Shown: positions 45,901 through 57,064, counted from the stretch's first letter. The stretch is DNA of 64,000 nucleotides from Prinsepia uniflora (GCA_032719365.1 CM064872.1:46670252-46734251), one strand, 5' to 3'. Program-made: numbers and translations. The notes: a model not told the origin generated them from the sequence alone.

Positions 45901-46117
45901 CCGCAGATCAACACGATCTCCGGAGGACCGTCAATTTCTTGCCCGCTCACTTCCAACCGGGCAAAGAAGAACTTTCTACTGGCCACCAAACAGAATCAGC
46001 AGCTCTTCAGTATCGAGGAGGGAAGAGCCAAGAAGACAAGTCGACTCGGCTGGGAACCGATCACGTTTTCCGAGGAGGAGGAGCGCGGGATCATCTACCC
46101 TCACGACGACCCCATTG

Positions 46118-46430
46118 TTGTTATGGCGGAGATATCTAACTTTGACGTACAACGGGTAATGGTCGACACTGGAGCTCTGTCAACGTCCTTTTCATGGGAG
46201 CTTTCAAGCAATTGGGCATCCCAGAAGCAAGTCTGGACTGCTCACCTACGCCGCTCTTTGGCTTCACGGGGGACTCCATTGTCCCGCATGGAACGGTCAC
46301 TCTCCCCCCTCTCCCTCGGAACACACCCACAGAGGGCAACCGTACTGGCACCTTTCTTGGTGGTAGACTGCCCCGCGGCCTACAACGCCATTCTCGGGCG
46401 GGGAATACTCAACCATATGAGGGCAGTCGT
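46118..46430 (+). pseudogene. Tat aspartic protease with paired frameshifts
   Basis: The active site VMVDTGA has DTG at 46165-46173. Immediately after it the frame shifts, and the expected protease residues (MGAFKQLGIPEASL, LFGFTGDSIVPHGTV) continue in another frame from 46194 to about 46350. The main frame is then regained at FLVVDCPAAYNAILGRGIL near 46353-46410, the family flap/tail block. So about 60 residues are garbled in an otherwise long open frame (45436-48012). Loss of one base near 46172 and a compensating change near 46350 explain it. Confidence 0.85.
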
Positions 46431-46699
46431 CTCTACCCACCTACTACTAGTAAAGTTCCCAACCCCTATGGGGATTGGTCAAGTCAAAGGAGACCAAATG
46501 GCTGCAAGGGCCTGCAATTCTGTCACCCTCATCCAACCTCCGAAAGAAACCATGGCAGTATCAGAGTCCGCGTTCGAGGCCGACCCCGTGAGCCCTCAGG
46601 ACGCACAGAAAATCCGGGCCGAACGAATCGAAGATCCTTGGGACCATTCAGAAACACCCCATCCACAGCCCATTGAGGATATCGAAGAGATAGTACTCT

Positions 46700-48200
46700 C
46701 CCACGACTTTGCGGACCAGAAGGCAAAGATTGGGACCACTCTTTCGCCCGACCTGCGCTCACAACTGATCCGGTTTTTAAGGGACAACTCTGAGGTCTTT
46801 GCCTGGTCGGACGCCGACATGCCCGGCATCTCCACCGACGTGATCTGCCACCGGCTCAGTATCGATCCTACCTACAAGCCTGTCGAACAGAAACGCCGCC
46901 TCTACGATGCTGAGAGGACCGAGGCTATGAAGGCAGAGATCAACAAGCTCAGCACCATCCACTTTGTCCGGAAGGCCGTCTATGCTGCCTGGGTTGCCAA
47001 TGTTGTACTCGTCAAAAAACCCTCTGGGGCGTGGCGAATGTGCATTGATTTTACTGACCTTAACAAGGCCTGCCCCAAGGACAGTTTTCCTTTACCCAAG
47101 ATTGACCAACTGGTCGACGCCACGGCAGGGCATGGGCTCCTGAGTTTTATGGATGCGTACTCGGGCTACAACCAAATCTTTATGCATCCGGCAGATCAGA
47201 TCCACACAACCTTCCGGACAGATCAGGGGTTATACTGCTACAATGTCATACCTTTCGGACTCAAAAACGCCGGGGCCACTTACCAGCGCCTAGTGAACTT
47301 CATGTTCGCCGACCAGATTGGGAAAACCATGGAGGTTTACGTCGACGACATGCTCGTCAAGAGTAAATCGGCTGACCTCCACATCCCCAATCTCTCGCGA
47401 ATGTTCGACGTCCTCAAATGGTATCGAATGAGGTTAAATCCGGTGAAGTGCGTGTTCGGAGTCAGATCTGGAAAATTTCTGGGTTTCATGATTAGCCAGA
47501 GGGGCATCGAGGCCAACTCGGAAAAAATCAAGGCCCTGGTCGATATGGAGCCCCCAAGAACCCAGAAAGAAGTGCAGAGCTTAACGGGCCGAGTCGCAGC
47601 CCTTACACGCTTCATCTCCAAGGCCACGGACAAGTGCGTGCCTTTCTTCAAGGCTCTAAAGGGCAGGTCCAAACACATCACCTGGACCGAGGAATGCACC
47701 ATGGCCTTCACTGAACTTAAGGAATACATGAGAAAAGCGCCGCTGCTAGCAAGACCAGAAACCGGGGAAACCCTTTACATGTATCTATTTGTCTCCGCTT
47801 CTGCCACAAGTTCAGTTTTGGTCAAGCGTAGGGACGGAGCCGAACATCCGGTGTATTACATCAGCAAGGCTCTGCAGGACGCCGAGACAAGATACTCTGA
47901 CCTAGAGAAGCTCGCTTTCGCCCTCATCATGTCCGCCCGGAAGCTCAGGCCATACTTCCAGGCCCATTCTATCATCGTCTTAACCGACAGACCACTCCGG
48001 AAAGTTCTATAGAAGCCCGAAACTTCGGGCCGTTTACTGAAATGGGCAATAGAACTCAGCGAATTCGACATCACTTTCATTCCCCGCACTGCCGAGAAAG
48101 GACAGGCCATGGCGGACTTTATCTCTGAGTTCTCTTACGTCCCCGCGACGGCCACAGCTGAGGTCCCACCATCTTCCCCTCTGTCCATAACGCATACTTT
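46700..48200 (+). pseudogene. Tat reverse transcriptase and first RNase H
   Basis: RT is well preserved: VLVKKPSGAWRMCIDFTDLN, CPKDSFPLPKIDQLVD, FMDAYSGYNQI, the catalytic YVDDMLVKS with YVDD at 47338-47349, then KCVFGVRSGKFLGFMIS and the thumb EVQSLTGRVAALTRFIS. RNase H follows: MYLFVSASATSSVLVK (the first Asp of the usual pattern is Ser here), YYISKALQDAETRYSDLEKLAFAL, and IVLTDRPLRKVL. TAG at 48010-48012 replaces a codon usually Gln. The tail reads LLKWAIELSEFDITF. Confidence 0.92.
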
Positions 48201-48239
48201 GGATGAAGAAAACCCCCAACTCGACCCCACTCGGCCAAC

Positions 48240-48660
48240 CTGGCTCCTTCATGTCGACGGGTTGGCTTGCCACAACGGGTCCGGAGCCGGTCTTGTCCTT
48301 ACCACACCGGACAAGGTCCGGATGGAGTATGCCCTTCGTTTCCAATTCAAGGCCTCCAACAATGCCGCCGAGTATGAGGCCCTCCTTGTAGGGCTCCGCC
48401 TCGCTAAAACCATGGAGGCAGAATAGGTCAAGATCTTCAGCGATTCACAGCTCATCGTCAACCAGATCAACAACGCCTATGAGGCGAAAGACTCTTCCAT
48501 GGCAGCGTACAGAGCACTAGCAAAGACCCTTCTATGTAGTTTCCGCAGCTACGCTATCACTCGGATTCCACGCTCCGAAAACAGCCATGCCGACAATCTG
48601 GCCCGGCTCGCATCCTCCCTCGATGAGAAGCAGAGTCGAAGTGTACTGATCGAAATTCTG
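48240..48660 (+). pseudogene. Tat second (archaeal-type) RNase H
   Basis: An extra RNase H typical of the Tat lineage. It opens WLLHVDGLACHNGSGAGLVL (first Asp in HVDG), then NNAAEYEALLVGLRLA (Glu), a TAG at 48424-48426, KIFSDSQLIVNQI (second Asp) and ENSHADNLARLAS (last Asp). All four acidic positions of the fold can be seen; only the stop breaks it. It lies between the first RNase H and integrase, in the same frame. Confidence 0.9.
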
Positions 48661-48785
48661 GATCAACCCAGTACACAATGCTCGGCGGTCTACGCCATCA
48701 ACACTAATGGCACGTGGATGGCCCCACTGATTAGATTCCTCGCAGATGGAACTCTTCCTTCTGACAAAATCGAGGCCAAAAAGGT

Positions 48786-49948
48786 CCGGTGACGGACAGC
48801 CCGCTATACACTCATCAACGACCAACTCTACAAACGGGGCTTCACTTTTCCCCTCCTGAAGTGTCTCGTCCCAGAGGCAAGCAGAGACATTCTCGAGGAA
48901 ATCCACGCCGGTATTTGCGGAAATTATTCTGGACCACGGTCATTGGCCCACAAGGCTTTCCGGCAAGGTTTCTATTGGCCAACCATGCACGGAGACGCGG
49001 CCGAGTTAACCAAGCGGTGCGATAAGTGTCAACGGTTCGCCCCTCTCTTCCATCTACCTCCAGAAAACCTCACACCAATGGTCAGCCCCTGGCCCTTCTC
49101 GCAGTGGGGACTTGATTTGATTGGGAAAATGCCGGCAAGAAAGGGAAAGACAGAGTATGCGGTGGTAGCGGTGGATTACTTCACAAAGTGGGTTGAGGTG
49201 AAAGCTTTGGTTTCTATCACCACGGCCCAGATCGAAACGTTCGTCTTCCAGAACATTATCTGCCGTTTCAGTCTCCCCCACACAATCGTCACGGACAATG
49301 GGAAGCAATTCGACAACGCACTCTTCCGTGCCTTTTGTGACAGACACAACATTCGCCTTTGCTTCGCCTCACCAGCTCACCCTCAGTCCAACGGCCAAGT
49401 TGAGGCCATAAAAAAATCATCAAGCATACACTGAAAACGCAGCTGGACGAGGCCAAGGGCAAGTGGTCTGAAATTTCCCCAACGCACTCTGTTCGTATCG
49501 GACATCCTACCGCACATCTACAAATGAAACCCCCTTCTCGCTAACTTTCGGAACGGAAGCAGTCATTCCCGCTAAACTAAGCGAAACTTCTTACCGAGTG
49601 TCGTCTTATGAGCCTGAACAAAACAACCATCAGATCGCACTCAGTCTAGACCTCATCGAGGAGCAAAGGGAGCAGGCCAACCTCAGAAACATCGCCTGCA
49701 AGCAGCGGCTTTGCAACTACCATAACGCCAGAGTCAAACATCGGGGTTTTCAGGAAGGCGACTGGGTCCTCCGAAAAGTCAGCCTTGCCACCAAGGATAG
49801 CTCAGCAGGGACTCTCGGCCCCAATTGGGAGGGTCCATATCGGGTTACCAGAATCTGCCGGCCCGGAACTTACGAACTGGAAGACCCGGATGGGCGAAGG
49901 CTGGGCCACCCATGGAATGCCGATCATTTGAAGAAATACTACATTTAA
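48786..49948 (+). pseudogene. Tat integrase
   Basis: TGA at 48790-48792 region (CGG TGA CGG context) starts the segment, then RTARYTLINDQLYKRGF. The HHCC finger reads EIHAGICGN, SLAHKAFRQGFYWP and CDKCQRF. Catalytic residues: Asp in WGLDLIGKMP, Asp in IVTDNGKQFDN, Glu in SNGQVEAIKK. A frameshift at an A-run near 49410-49420 (CATAAAAAAATCATC) ends that frame. The tail resumes in another frame (49598-49948): LSETSYRVSSYEP, HRGFQEGDWVLRKV and NWEGPYRVTRICRPGTYELED, the GPY/F-type module. Stop TAA at 49946-49948. Confidence 0.9.
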
Positions 49949-50050
49949 GGCTGTATTTTTTCCTTCTTATGACTTGCTGTACTTTACCCGTTCTTGCACC
50001 AGTTATTTATAAACTCTTCCATTTATCTAGCCTTTGTAACATAACATTTC
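49949..50050 (+). other. Tat 3' untranslated spacer
   Basis: T-rich spacer between the integrase stop and the tandem array; nothing recognised. Confidence 0.6.
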
Positions 50051-50960
50051 GACTCAAACATACGAGTCGGGGTTCGGTCTTACTCGGCCTACACCCCAAC
50101 ACTTGCTATTTTGACTCAAACATTAGAGTCGGTGTACAGCCTTACTCGGCTTACACTACCATTACGACTCAAACATACGAGTCGGGGTTCGGTCTTACTC
50201 GGCCTACACCCCAACACTTGCTATTTTGACTCAAACATTAGAGTCGGTGTACAGCCTACTCGGCTTGCACTACCATTACGACTCAAACATACGAGTCAGG
50301 GTTCGGTCTTACTCGGCCTACACCCCAACACTTGCTATTTTGACTCAAACATTAGAGTCGGTGTACAGCCCTACTCGGCTTGCACTACCATTACGACTCA
50401 AACATACGAGTCGAGGTTCGGTCTTACTCGACCTACACCCCAACACTTGCTATTTTGACTCAAACATTAGAGTTGGTGTACAGCCCTACTCGGCATGCAC
50501 TACCATTACGACTCAAACATACAAGTCGAGGTTCGGTCTTACTCGGCCTACACCCCAACACTTGCTATTTTGACTCAAACATTAGAGTCGGTGTACAGCC
50601 TTACTCGGCTTGCACTACCATTACGACTCAAACATACGAGTCGGGGTTCGGTCTTACTCGGCCTACACCCCAACACTTGCTATTTTGACTCAAACATTAG
50701 AGTCGGTGTACAGCCCTACTCGGCTTGCACTACCATTACGACTCAAACATACGAGTCGGGGTTTGGTCTTACTCGGCCTACACCCCAACACTTGCTATTT
50801 TGACTCAAACATTAGAGTCGGTGTACAGCCCTACTCGGCTTACACTACCATTACGACTCAAACATACGAGTCGGGGTTCGGTCTTGCTCGGCCTACCCCC
50901 TAACACTTGCTTTTTTAGACTCGAACATTAGAGTCGATGCACAACATTCCTCGGCCTACA
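50051..50960 (+). repeat. Tat 3' UTR tandem array, eight copies of about 115 bp
   Basis: Copies start at 50051, 50166, 50280, 50395, 50510, 50625, 50740 and 50855. Each copy has two diverged halves of about 57 bp, one opening GACTCAAACATACGAGTC and one GACTCAAACATTAGAGTC, so each half carries a GACTC/GAGTC inverted repeat with an 8-nt loop. Both halves then contain ACTCGGC. Copies are about 95 percent alike; the last one is degenerate. The overlapping frames read through the array are by-products of a period of 115 (not divisible by three). Confidence 0.95.
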
Positions 50961-51153
50961 TCAACACTCGGACAAACAGCAATTGAAGGATTACTCGGTA
51001 TACAGTTTTTGTTTCAAGGAAAATTCACTTTCTATTTTCAAACGTGCAGACCTATTATGCTCGGCCTGCAAGAGCTTTACAAAACTCGACTTCTCGGTCG
51101 TCTCCTTAACAAAAAAAAAAAGACAACAAAAACGGAGGGGAAATACAAGTGTC
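50961..51153 (+). other. Tat 3' UTR after the array
   Basis: Contains further CTCGGC motifs, an A-run (51110-51120) and no supported sense ORF. Confidence 0.5.
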
Positions 51154-51321
51154 CTACACTAACTCCTCCATCAGCTGCTCGGCCTGCACTACCCCCTCCA
51201 CCTCTGGCTCCGGCTCCTTTTGCGGCTCCACCTGGTCGGCTTCCGGCTAGTCACTCGGCTGGGCACCCTCCTCATCCTCCTCCCCCGACTCGTCCTCAAA
51301 CATGTCGGCAGTAATGTCCTA
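51154..51321 (-). pseudogene. Possible antisense acidic ORF in the Tat 3' UTR (truncated)
   Basis: On the minus strand an ATG near 51302 opens MFEDESGEEDEEGAQPSD, then a TAG, then PEADQVEPQKEPEPEVEG and VVQAEQLMEELV ending in TAG at 51156-51154. Composition is strongly Glu/Asp/Pro. Its 5' end is cut by the deletion that removed most of the 3' LTR. Antisense ORFs in this position are known from some Tat relatives (Grande gene 23). Alternatively the plus strand is merely a CT-rich, Pro-coding simple sequence. Confidence 0.35.
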
Positions 51322-51435
51322 CCGTACTAACGGAAACCCGCGATCCACTTTAGTTGACAGGTCACAGGAGGGACACGCGTCATTTGGTGATTGGGAAACG
51401 AGTACTCGACAGTTGGAACATTTAACTCTTCAACA
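51322..51435 (+). repeat. Tat 3' LTR stub
   Basis: Matches the last 114 bp of the 5' LTR (43497-43610) with two or three differences. The first 372 bp of the LTR and the polypurine tract are missing. The target duplication CATGG directly follows, so the loss happened after insertion. Confidence 0.92.
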
Positions 51436-52725
51436 CATGGCTTAGTGCTATCATTGTAAATCTATTCTTACTCAAATAGGATTACTTAAGTTCTTTTCAA
51501 AATAAAGTGATTAAACAATATAAATGTGCATAACAACATAATTCTTAATCACATCATTAAAATACATGTTTCAAATTTTATCTTCATACACATAAACAAA
51601 CCCTTAATCTACAAACCTCTTTATTTACCAAAATTTACCATTATAATCCTCTAACTATACAAGCTTTAATTCAATACACTTAAATATAAATATACACATT
51701 TAAAATAAGACCATAACACACTAGACCTTTAAAACTATACTCAAATGAAGCTCGAAAACTACAAAAATTATACCATTAGGTATGTATGGAAGAGAGGAGT
51801 AACTTTGATGTTGGCCAGAGTTTGAGATAGGTGGCACGAGCCCTCACACACCGCTAAACTCTCCTCCGGGTGGTGGTCACATGCTACACTCTTCATCTTC
51901 AACCTCAGAACGTAATACCTGTTTTTTCCCCAATTGTATCTCGGCCATTGCATGTCCTATTACAATGTTATAATAGTCGAGATGCACCTACTCAATCCAA
52001 GGAACGGTTCTATGCAATATAATCAGGATATAACTTACCTGATAACATGGTCTGATCACTTGATCATTCGGCCATAGTTCCACCATCCATTATGCGGCCC
52101 TTTTCACATCCCAGCTTGTGTAGTTTAGCTCCTCCAGGTCGTACGAGTCCAAGGAGGATGATACAAGGCCCTGTTTCACACACGGGTGGCCCAAAATAGT
52201 CTAACAACTCACTGGATGCATTTTTAGTTTCTCAGTCATAGGTTCTGGGTTCTGGGTTCTTTCCAGGCACTTCCCTCTTCTCTTCCTTTCCCCCTCTCCT
52301 CTTAATTTCTTTTCTCTTTTTTACCTTCTTCTTTCCCTGTTTCTCTGGTTATTTCTCTCCATTCTTTCAGTTTTTCATTTTCAGTTCTTAGGGAGACTAA
52401 GTCAGTGGAAAGTTGAGGAAATGAAAGAGAGGAGAGTATTCTACATTACCCTAGAATGCCCTTGTTCAATTGCCAAAATATTCTTGTTCCTCAAATTACC
52501 AAAAGGCCCCTAGACATTCTGACTCATAATGAGCCTATTCTTCCTCTATTTTTTGAATATTCTTGTCCATGGATTCAGAATTTCGAGAAATATGTAATGG
52601 TTCTCACGACAAGTCCACAAAGTGTCCCGATCTAAAAGTGAACATTTTGTTCTTATTGGGGTAATATCATCATCTCTATTTAATTATTTTAAATTTACTT
52701 TTTCTCGAATTTCCAAGGCGTTACA
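51436..52725 (-). repeat. Right (5') LTR of the 39297 element, outer part
   Basis: Continues colinearly with 39772-40985 and carries a further 185 bp to the terminus GGCGTTACA. Frames at 51768-51953 match those of the left copy (40050-40319) and are decayed LTR sequence. Confidence 0.82.
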
Positions 52726-54225
52726 GGGCCGGAGTGTGTAGGATGTTAATCATACCCTCATTTTGCTCATTCTGAAGGTGGACCATCCGAACTAGGTAAC
52801 TGTCTTTTGACCCCCTTTTTTTTGTTCTTTACAAAATTATTTCCAACTCTATTGTGAACAGGTTAAAACTGGATATGCCTACTCTGATCTCGCAGTATCA
52901 AAGTGCTTTCGTTTCCTCTTTCCTCATAATGATAATTTTATTGCTGCCTTCAAGAGTATTCATGTTATCATATGAAGGGGGGATACCTTATAAAAAAATG
53001 GTTCTAAAGCTTGATAAGTCTATGGCCTATGATTGGGTGGAGCGAGCCTATTTACAAGGAAAGCTACATAAGTTGGTTTTTACTGTCCGTTTAATTCGTT
53101 TAATTAAGAATATTGTGTCTACTGCGAGCTATTTAGTGCAGGTTCGAGGTTAAAGTTACTGGGAATATTGTCTCTAGTAGGGAGTTGTAGCAAGGCGACT
53201 CTCTCTCTCTTTCTCTCTTTCTCTCTACCTCTCTCCCCCTCTCTCTCTCTCTCTCACTCTCTCTCTCTCTCTCTCCCTCCCTCTTTCCCTCTACATGTTC
53301 CTCATCTATGCTGAAGGTCTTCTTGCTATCTTATCTCGAAATGTTCACTTTTAGTTCTAGTTCTTAAAGAGTATGAGAAAGTGTTTGTTCAGTTGATTAA
53401 CTTTGGGAAATCTGCTACATGTTTTATCCCTCAAACTGATCTGATTCTCTCCCAACTAATATCCAATTTGTTGGGGGTCCGAGTGGTGGATTTTCATGAA
53501 ATATATCTCGGTTTACCTACGACGACTTCCAAGAATAAACGGAAGTTATTTGTTAAAGTTTAGGATACATTGCAGTCCCATATGAATTCGTGGAATTCTA
53601 TGTTATTGTAAGCAGCTGGGAACGAAGTTCTGGTAAAAGCAATGGCTTATGCTCTTCCCACGTATTCTATGAGTATTTTTCAACTTCCAAAATCCCTTTG
53701 TAGGAGTTATCAGCTGAGATTATACAATATTGTCCTTAAAAGTGGGAAAGTCTGGGATTTATGAACTTTGTAACTATTAACCATGCTATTGTATCTAAGC
53801 AGGTATAGAGACTCTTAGAACATCCAAACTTTCTTGTGTCTAAGGTGGTTAAAGCTCGCGATTTTTTGGACTGGGATTTTATGGCTACTGAGGTGGGTTT
53901 GACCCCGTCCTTTGTATACAGGTCCATCCCTTGGGGTTATGAAGTGGTTAAGAAAGGCCTCTTTTCTTGTGTGGGTTTCGAAGTTTTGATTGGGGTTTTC
54001 CATGACTGATGGATCCCGCGGCCCTCCAACTTTCATTTTTTGATGAACTTTGGTTTTCCGAGTGACTGTATGATGTCCTCTCTTATTACTCAGGACCAAA
54101 TTTAGAACTAGGATCTCCTCTATGCCTCGTCCTCTGAAGAGGACGTTCAAGAAATTCAGGACCAAGTCTAGAAATTATTCGGTTAAGTCTCACTATCATG
54201 TCGAACTGACCCCACTAGAGGATAA
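52726..54225 (+). pseudogene. LINE segment C: ORF2 reverse transcriptase and downstream domain
   Basis: Begins NHTLILLIPKVDHPN, then NRLKLDMPTLISQYQSAFVS (52855-52915), KLDKSMAYDWVERAYL and LIKNIVSTASYLVQV, all RT fingers/palm blocks of plant L1. QGD-SLS near 53190 runs into a CT microsatellite and then YMFLIYAEGLLAIL, the PYLF--CAEGL block. The catalytic FADD stretch expected next is missing: sequence passes from NVHF straight to LKEYEKVFVQLINFGKSA. C-terminal residues LEHPNFLVSKVVKARDF and PSFVYRSIPWG match the post-RT region. It is cut at 54225 by Tekay. Confidence 0.85.
53199..53292 (+). repeat. CT microsatellite inside LINE RT
   Basis: Nearly pure CT/CTC run of about 94 bp with a few interruptions, sitting between the codons for QGDSLS and LYMFLIYAEGL. 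Confidence 0.95.
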
Positions 54226-57061
54226 TGTAACACCCCAGAAATTCGTAGATTGTAATATTGTAATTTAATGTTGAATTGACGTTTTTACCCCTGTGAATTA
54301 TGGCCAATTGTTGACGTTTTGGTTTATGGGTCAAATGGACTTTGACCAGTGACCGTGACGTAGTTCAGGACGTCACGAGTTCACAGACAGGTGGCACGTC
54401 CAATTCGGACGATCAGGGAAAAAGTTATGACTATCGGAAGTTCAGGGGCGTTACCGTAATTTGGACGAGTTAGGGGAAAAAGTCGACTTTTTGATGTACC
54501 GGGATTTTTCGCACGACCCGAAGACCGTTAGATTCGTCTCGATGCCCTGAGTACAACGACAGGCGGCACGCGTGAAACGGACATCGGATGACCGAGTTAC
54601 GGGTCACGGAAGTTGGAGGGCATTTTGGTAATTTCTGCCCTGAGGGCATTTTGGTCTTTTGCACGGTTACTGTAGCAGCAACCGTGAAAAGCAGAGTACA
54701 CGGCCATGCCGTGGTGGTTGTGGGTGTGCAATTGTTTAAACCTTAGTGGACTGAGTTGTGAACATTGTTTAATTAGTTTGAGGTAATGGGAGTGTAATTT
54801 GAGGTTGTGCAGGCCACGGAAAGAATTAAAAACTTTGTACGGGCTCTGTGTGCGGGAAACAGGTGCAGTGCGATCTTAGGGTGTCTCCCACGGGTGTTGG
54901 ACTCCTTGATCGATTAACCGAGTAGGGGAGTGAGAGAAGGGTTCATTTTGGTGTCTGTTTGGGGCTGAGAGATTGGGAGAGACTGGGAGAAACAGTGAAG
55001 AACAGTTTCGGGTTTTTGGGGGGAAAATTTCCGAATTCAATCTCTACGGGTTTTGGGGTCGATCTAAACACTGGGGAAGCTTTCTGGGAGTAGCAGAAAC
55101 CTAACCGTGCAAGATTCGAAGAGTGTGATCGAGGAATTGCCCAGGAACCCAAGTTCCAGTTTAGAGAAACCAATTTGGAGGGAAAAATCCGAGTTCAATT
55201 TCTACGGCTTGTTGGACGAAACTAACCACTGAGTAAGCATTCTGGGAGCATTTGGAACTCGTCCATATCGAAATCGACGACAACCAGCCATGGAGGAGCT
55301 GGGACGGTGACCGCCGTGTGCAGAGGAAATCGCAGCGTTTGGACGGCTACTTTCAGGTGATGTTTCGTTCAATTGATGGTTCTATTTTGTTAGTCTAGGT
55401 CCTAGTATGCTTCTGTATAAATTAATTGGACAGTGGAGCTGGTTTGGGGGAGTTATGAGTTTCGGCCCGTGAGGTTGTTCGGGTTGGGATAGGACGATTG
55501 ATGACTTGTCGAGATGATTAGAGGACTAAGAACTATAATTAAATGATTTTAGAACATGTTAGAATCAAGAAGGAATGAAATTAAGTAGAAATGGACGGTT
55601 AATTAATCGGGTCACCCCGCGGGTCGCAGACCCAAATTACAGTGAATCGGGCAAGAACGACGACACTGTAGCAGTGTCACTGTAGCAGCGCTTGACTTTC
55701 ACGCGCAGCCACTTTGCGGGGCGCGTGAGGGCGCGTTGAGCACTATCTCGGATCACGATCAACATGACTTTTAATCCTTTCATCATTTTGGACATTTTTT
55801 GTGAAATAACCATGTTGATCTGAGATAGTGAGGAAGGTCAGTTTAGGGCCGGATGTCTCGGGAAGCGTGTTGGCCGGCTTTCCCGAACCGGTTTCTGTTT
55901 TGGACTTTTTGAGGGTATTTTAAGGACCTATAATGACACTTGTGTGTGATTGGAAATGACAGGAAACTTACGTTAATTCCGGAGACAAGTTCGTACGCGC
56001 GTTATTCGCAGCGGGAGCGTACTGTGGGTGGGCCCGTTTTTATTAACACTTGCATGCATAACCGTTTTCATTTCCGTATATCTATATGTGTGCGTGAATC
56101 ATTAATGGATTTTGATTATCTCGATTTACGGCTGTGACACGTTTTACGGTGTTGGGCTGAGGCCCGTTTTACGGAAATTGAATACTGTTTTATATTATAT
56201 AGATATTTACATATACTTGTGGATACGATGACTATCTTGGGTACTGCACTGTATAATCCACCGTATGATACTGTCTCCTCTGGACGTGGTACCCCGGAGC
56301 GGTCACGGTGCATTGCCTGCGAGGAGTCATGCTACGGAGGTGCCGGACCGTAGGATGACTCAGGAGCAGGATTGCTATTATTGGACGTCGGGGACGTCGA
56401 GCGTCTGGGACGCTAGGCATCTGGGATGCAATAACCGAACTGGGTTCGGAGATTGGACTCGGGATTTGAGACCCCGGGTGGCACGCGTAGCCTTGGGACT
56501 GTGACCATTATTGGACGTCAGGGACGTCGAACATGTGGGATGTCAATATCGGATGTGTATGGTGCAGTAGCTGGGTTTATATTACATTCTGGCTTAATAT
56601 GATGCTTGTGATATATTACATGTATTTATGGTTTTTAAATACTGATGCATGCATGTTTGGAAAACGGAGGGGTAAAGTACGTATTTTACTTATTATACTA
56701 TTTTTACAAACCTGAGTTTCGGCCCACTCACCTTTCATGTTTTGGTAACCCCTCCAGGTCGTGCTGCTGAGGTTGGTGAGGACCCCGAGGCTGAGGCATA
56801 GATTTTGTACTGCGCACCTGATCCCCTGTCGGGTCGGATCACCCGCAGGATTTTCCTTTCTAGTGTCGTGCTCGGATTTTGGATTTTGGACTGTATCCCT
56901 TGTCTGACATCGGTTAATTTTGGGTTATGTATGACTTTATAATTCGGACATTTATGCATTTAAGTTTTTATGACTAAAATTGGGATTTTCGGTTCGGGTG
57001 TCAGACGGGAGCAGGGCACGTCCCCTTGTGGTCCCCGGGGGATCGGGGCGGGTCCCTGTCA
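54226..57061 (+). repeat. Tekay 5' LTR
   Basis: 2836 bp. It contains imperfect stanzas GGACGTCGGGGACGTCGAGC near 56380-56540 and a duplicated CACTGTAGCAG motif near 55665-55690. Short frames such as 55940-56137 and 56265-56504 recur in the 3' LTR and are not genes. Confidence 0.93.
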
Positions 57062-57064
57062 GCT

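Larger units (their letters stand above)
43125..51435 (+). mobile_element. Tat-lineage Ty3/gypsy retrotransposon
   Basis: The 5' LTR (43125-43610, TGTTGACACC...CTTCAACA) is followed by the primer site, gag, protease, RT, RNase H, a second archaeal-type RNase H and integrase. A tandem repeat array, a possible antisense ORF and a 114-bp 3' LTR stub follow. Dual RNase H and a repeat-rich 3' UTR are marks of the Tat lineage. Perfect target duplication CATGG (43120-43124 and 51436-51440). The GC-rich coding sequence contrasts with the AT-rich host element. The polyprotein is broken by five stops and at least four frame changes. Confidence 0.93.
39297..52725 (-). mobile_element. Old LTR element (TGTAACGCC type) in the LINE, minus strand
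   Basis: Plus-strand ends TGACAGGATCC (39297) and GGCGTTACA (52725) are the reverse complement of TGTAACGCC...CCTGTCA. Two LTR copies are visible: 39297 to about 40985, and 42658-43124 joined to 51436-52725. Near-matching flanks AGGCC/GGGCC support one insertion event. The internal region is only about 1.7 kb and shows no gag-pol. A Tat element split the right LTR. Class by termini and primer site: same broad group as the 32452 and Tekay elements. Confidence 0.8.

Noticed and set aside
50111..50931. Staggered 97-115 residue frames over the 115-bp array as a repeat protein
   Set aside because: The period is not divisible by three, so the frame cycles; the frames overlap each other and follow only from the repeat.
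50051..50960. CRISPR-like array
   Set aside because: There are no unique spacers; units are continuous tandem repeats in the 3' UTR of a plant retrotransposon.
50937..51314. Sense Pro-rich ORF after the Tat array
   Set aside because: Low-complexity CT-rich sequence; the antisense reading fits known Tat layout better, though neither is secure.
55940..56504. Frames in the Tekay LTR, repeated at 63213-63693
   Set aside because: Recurrence is due to the LTR pair; content is stanza repeats.
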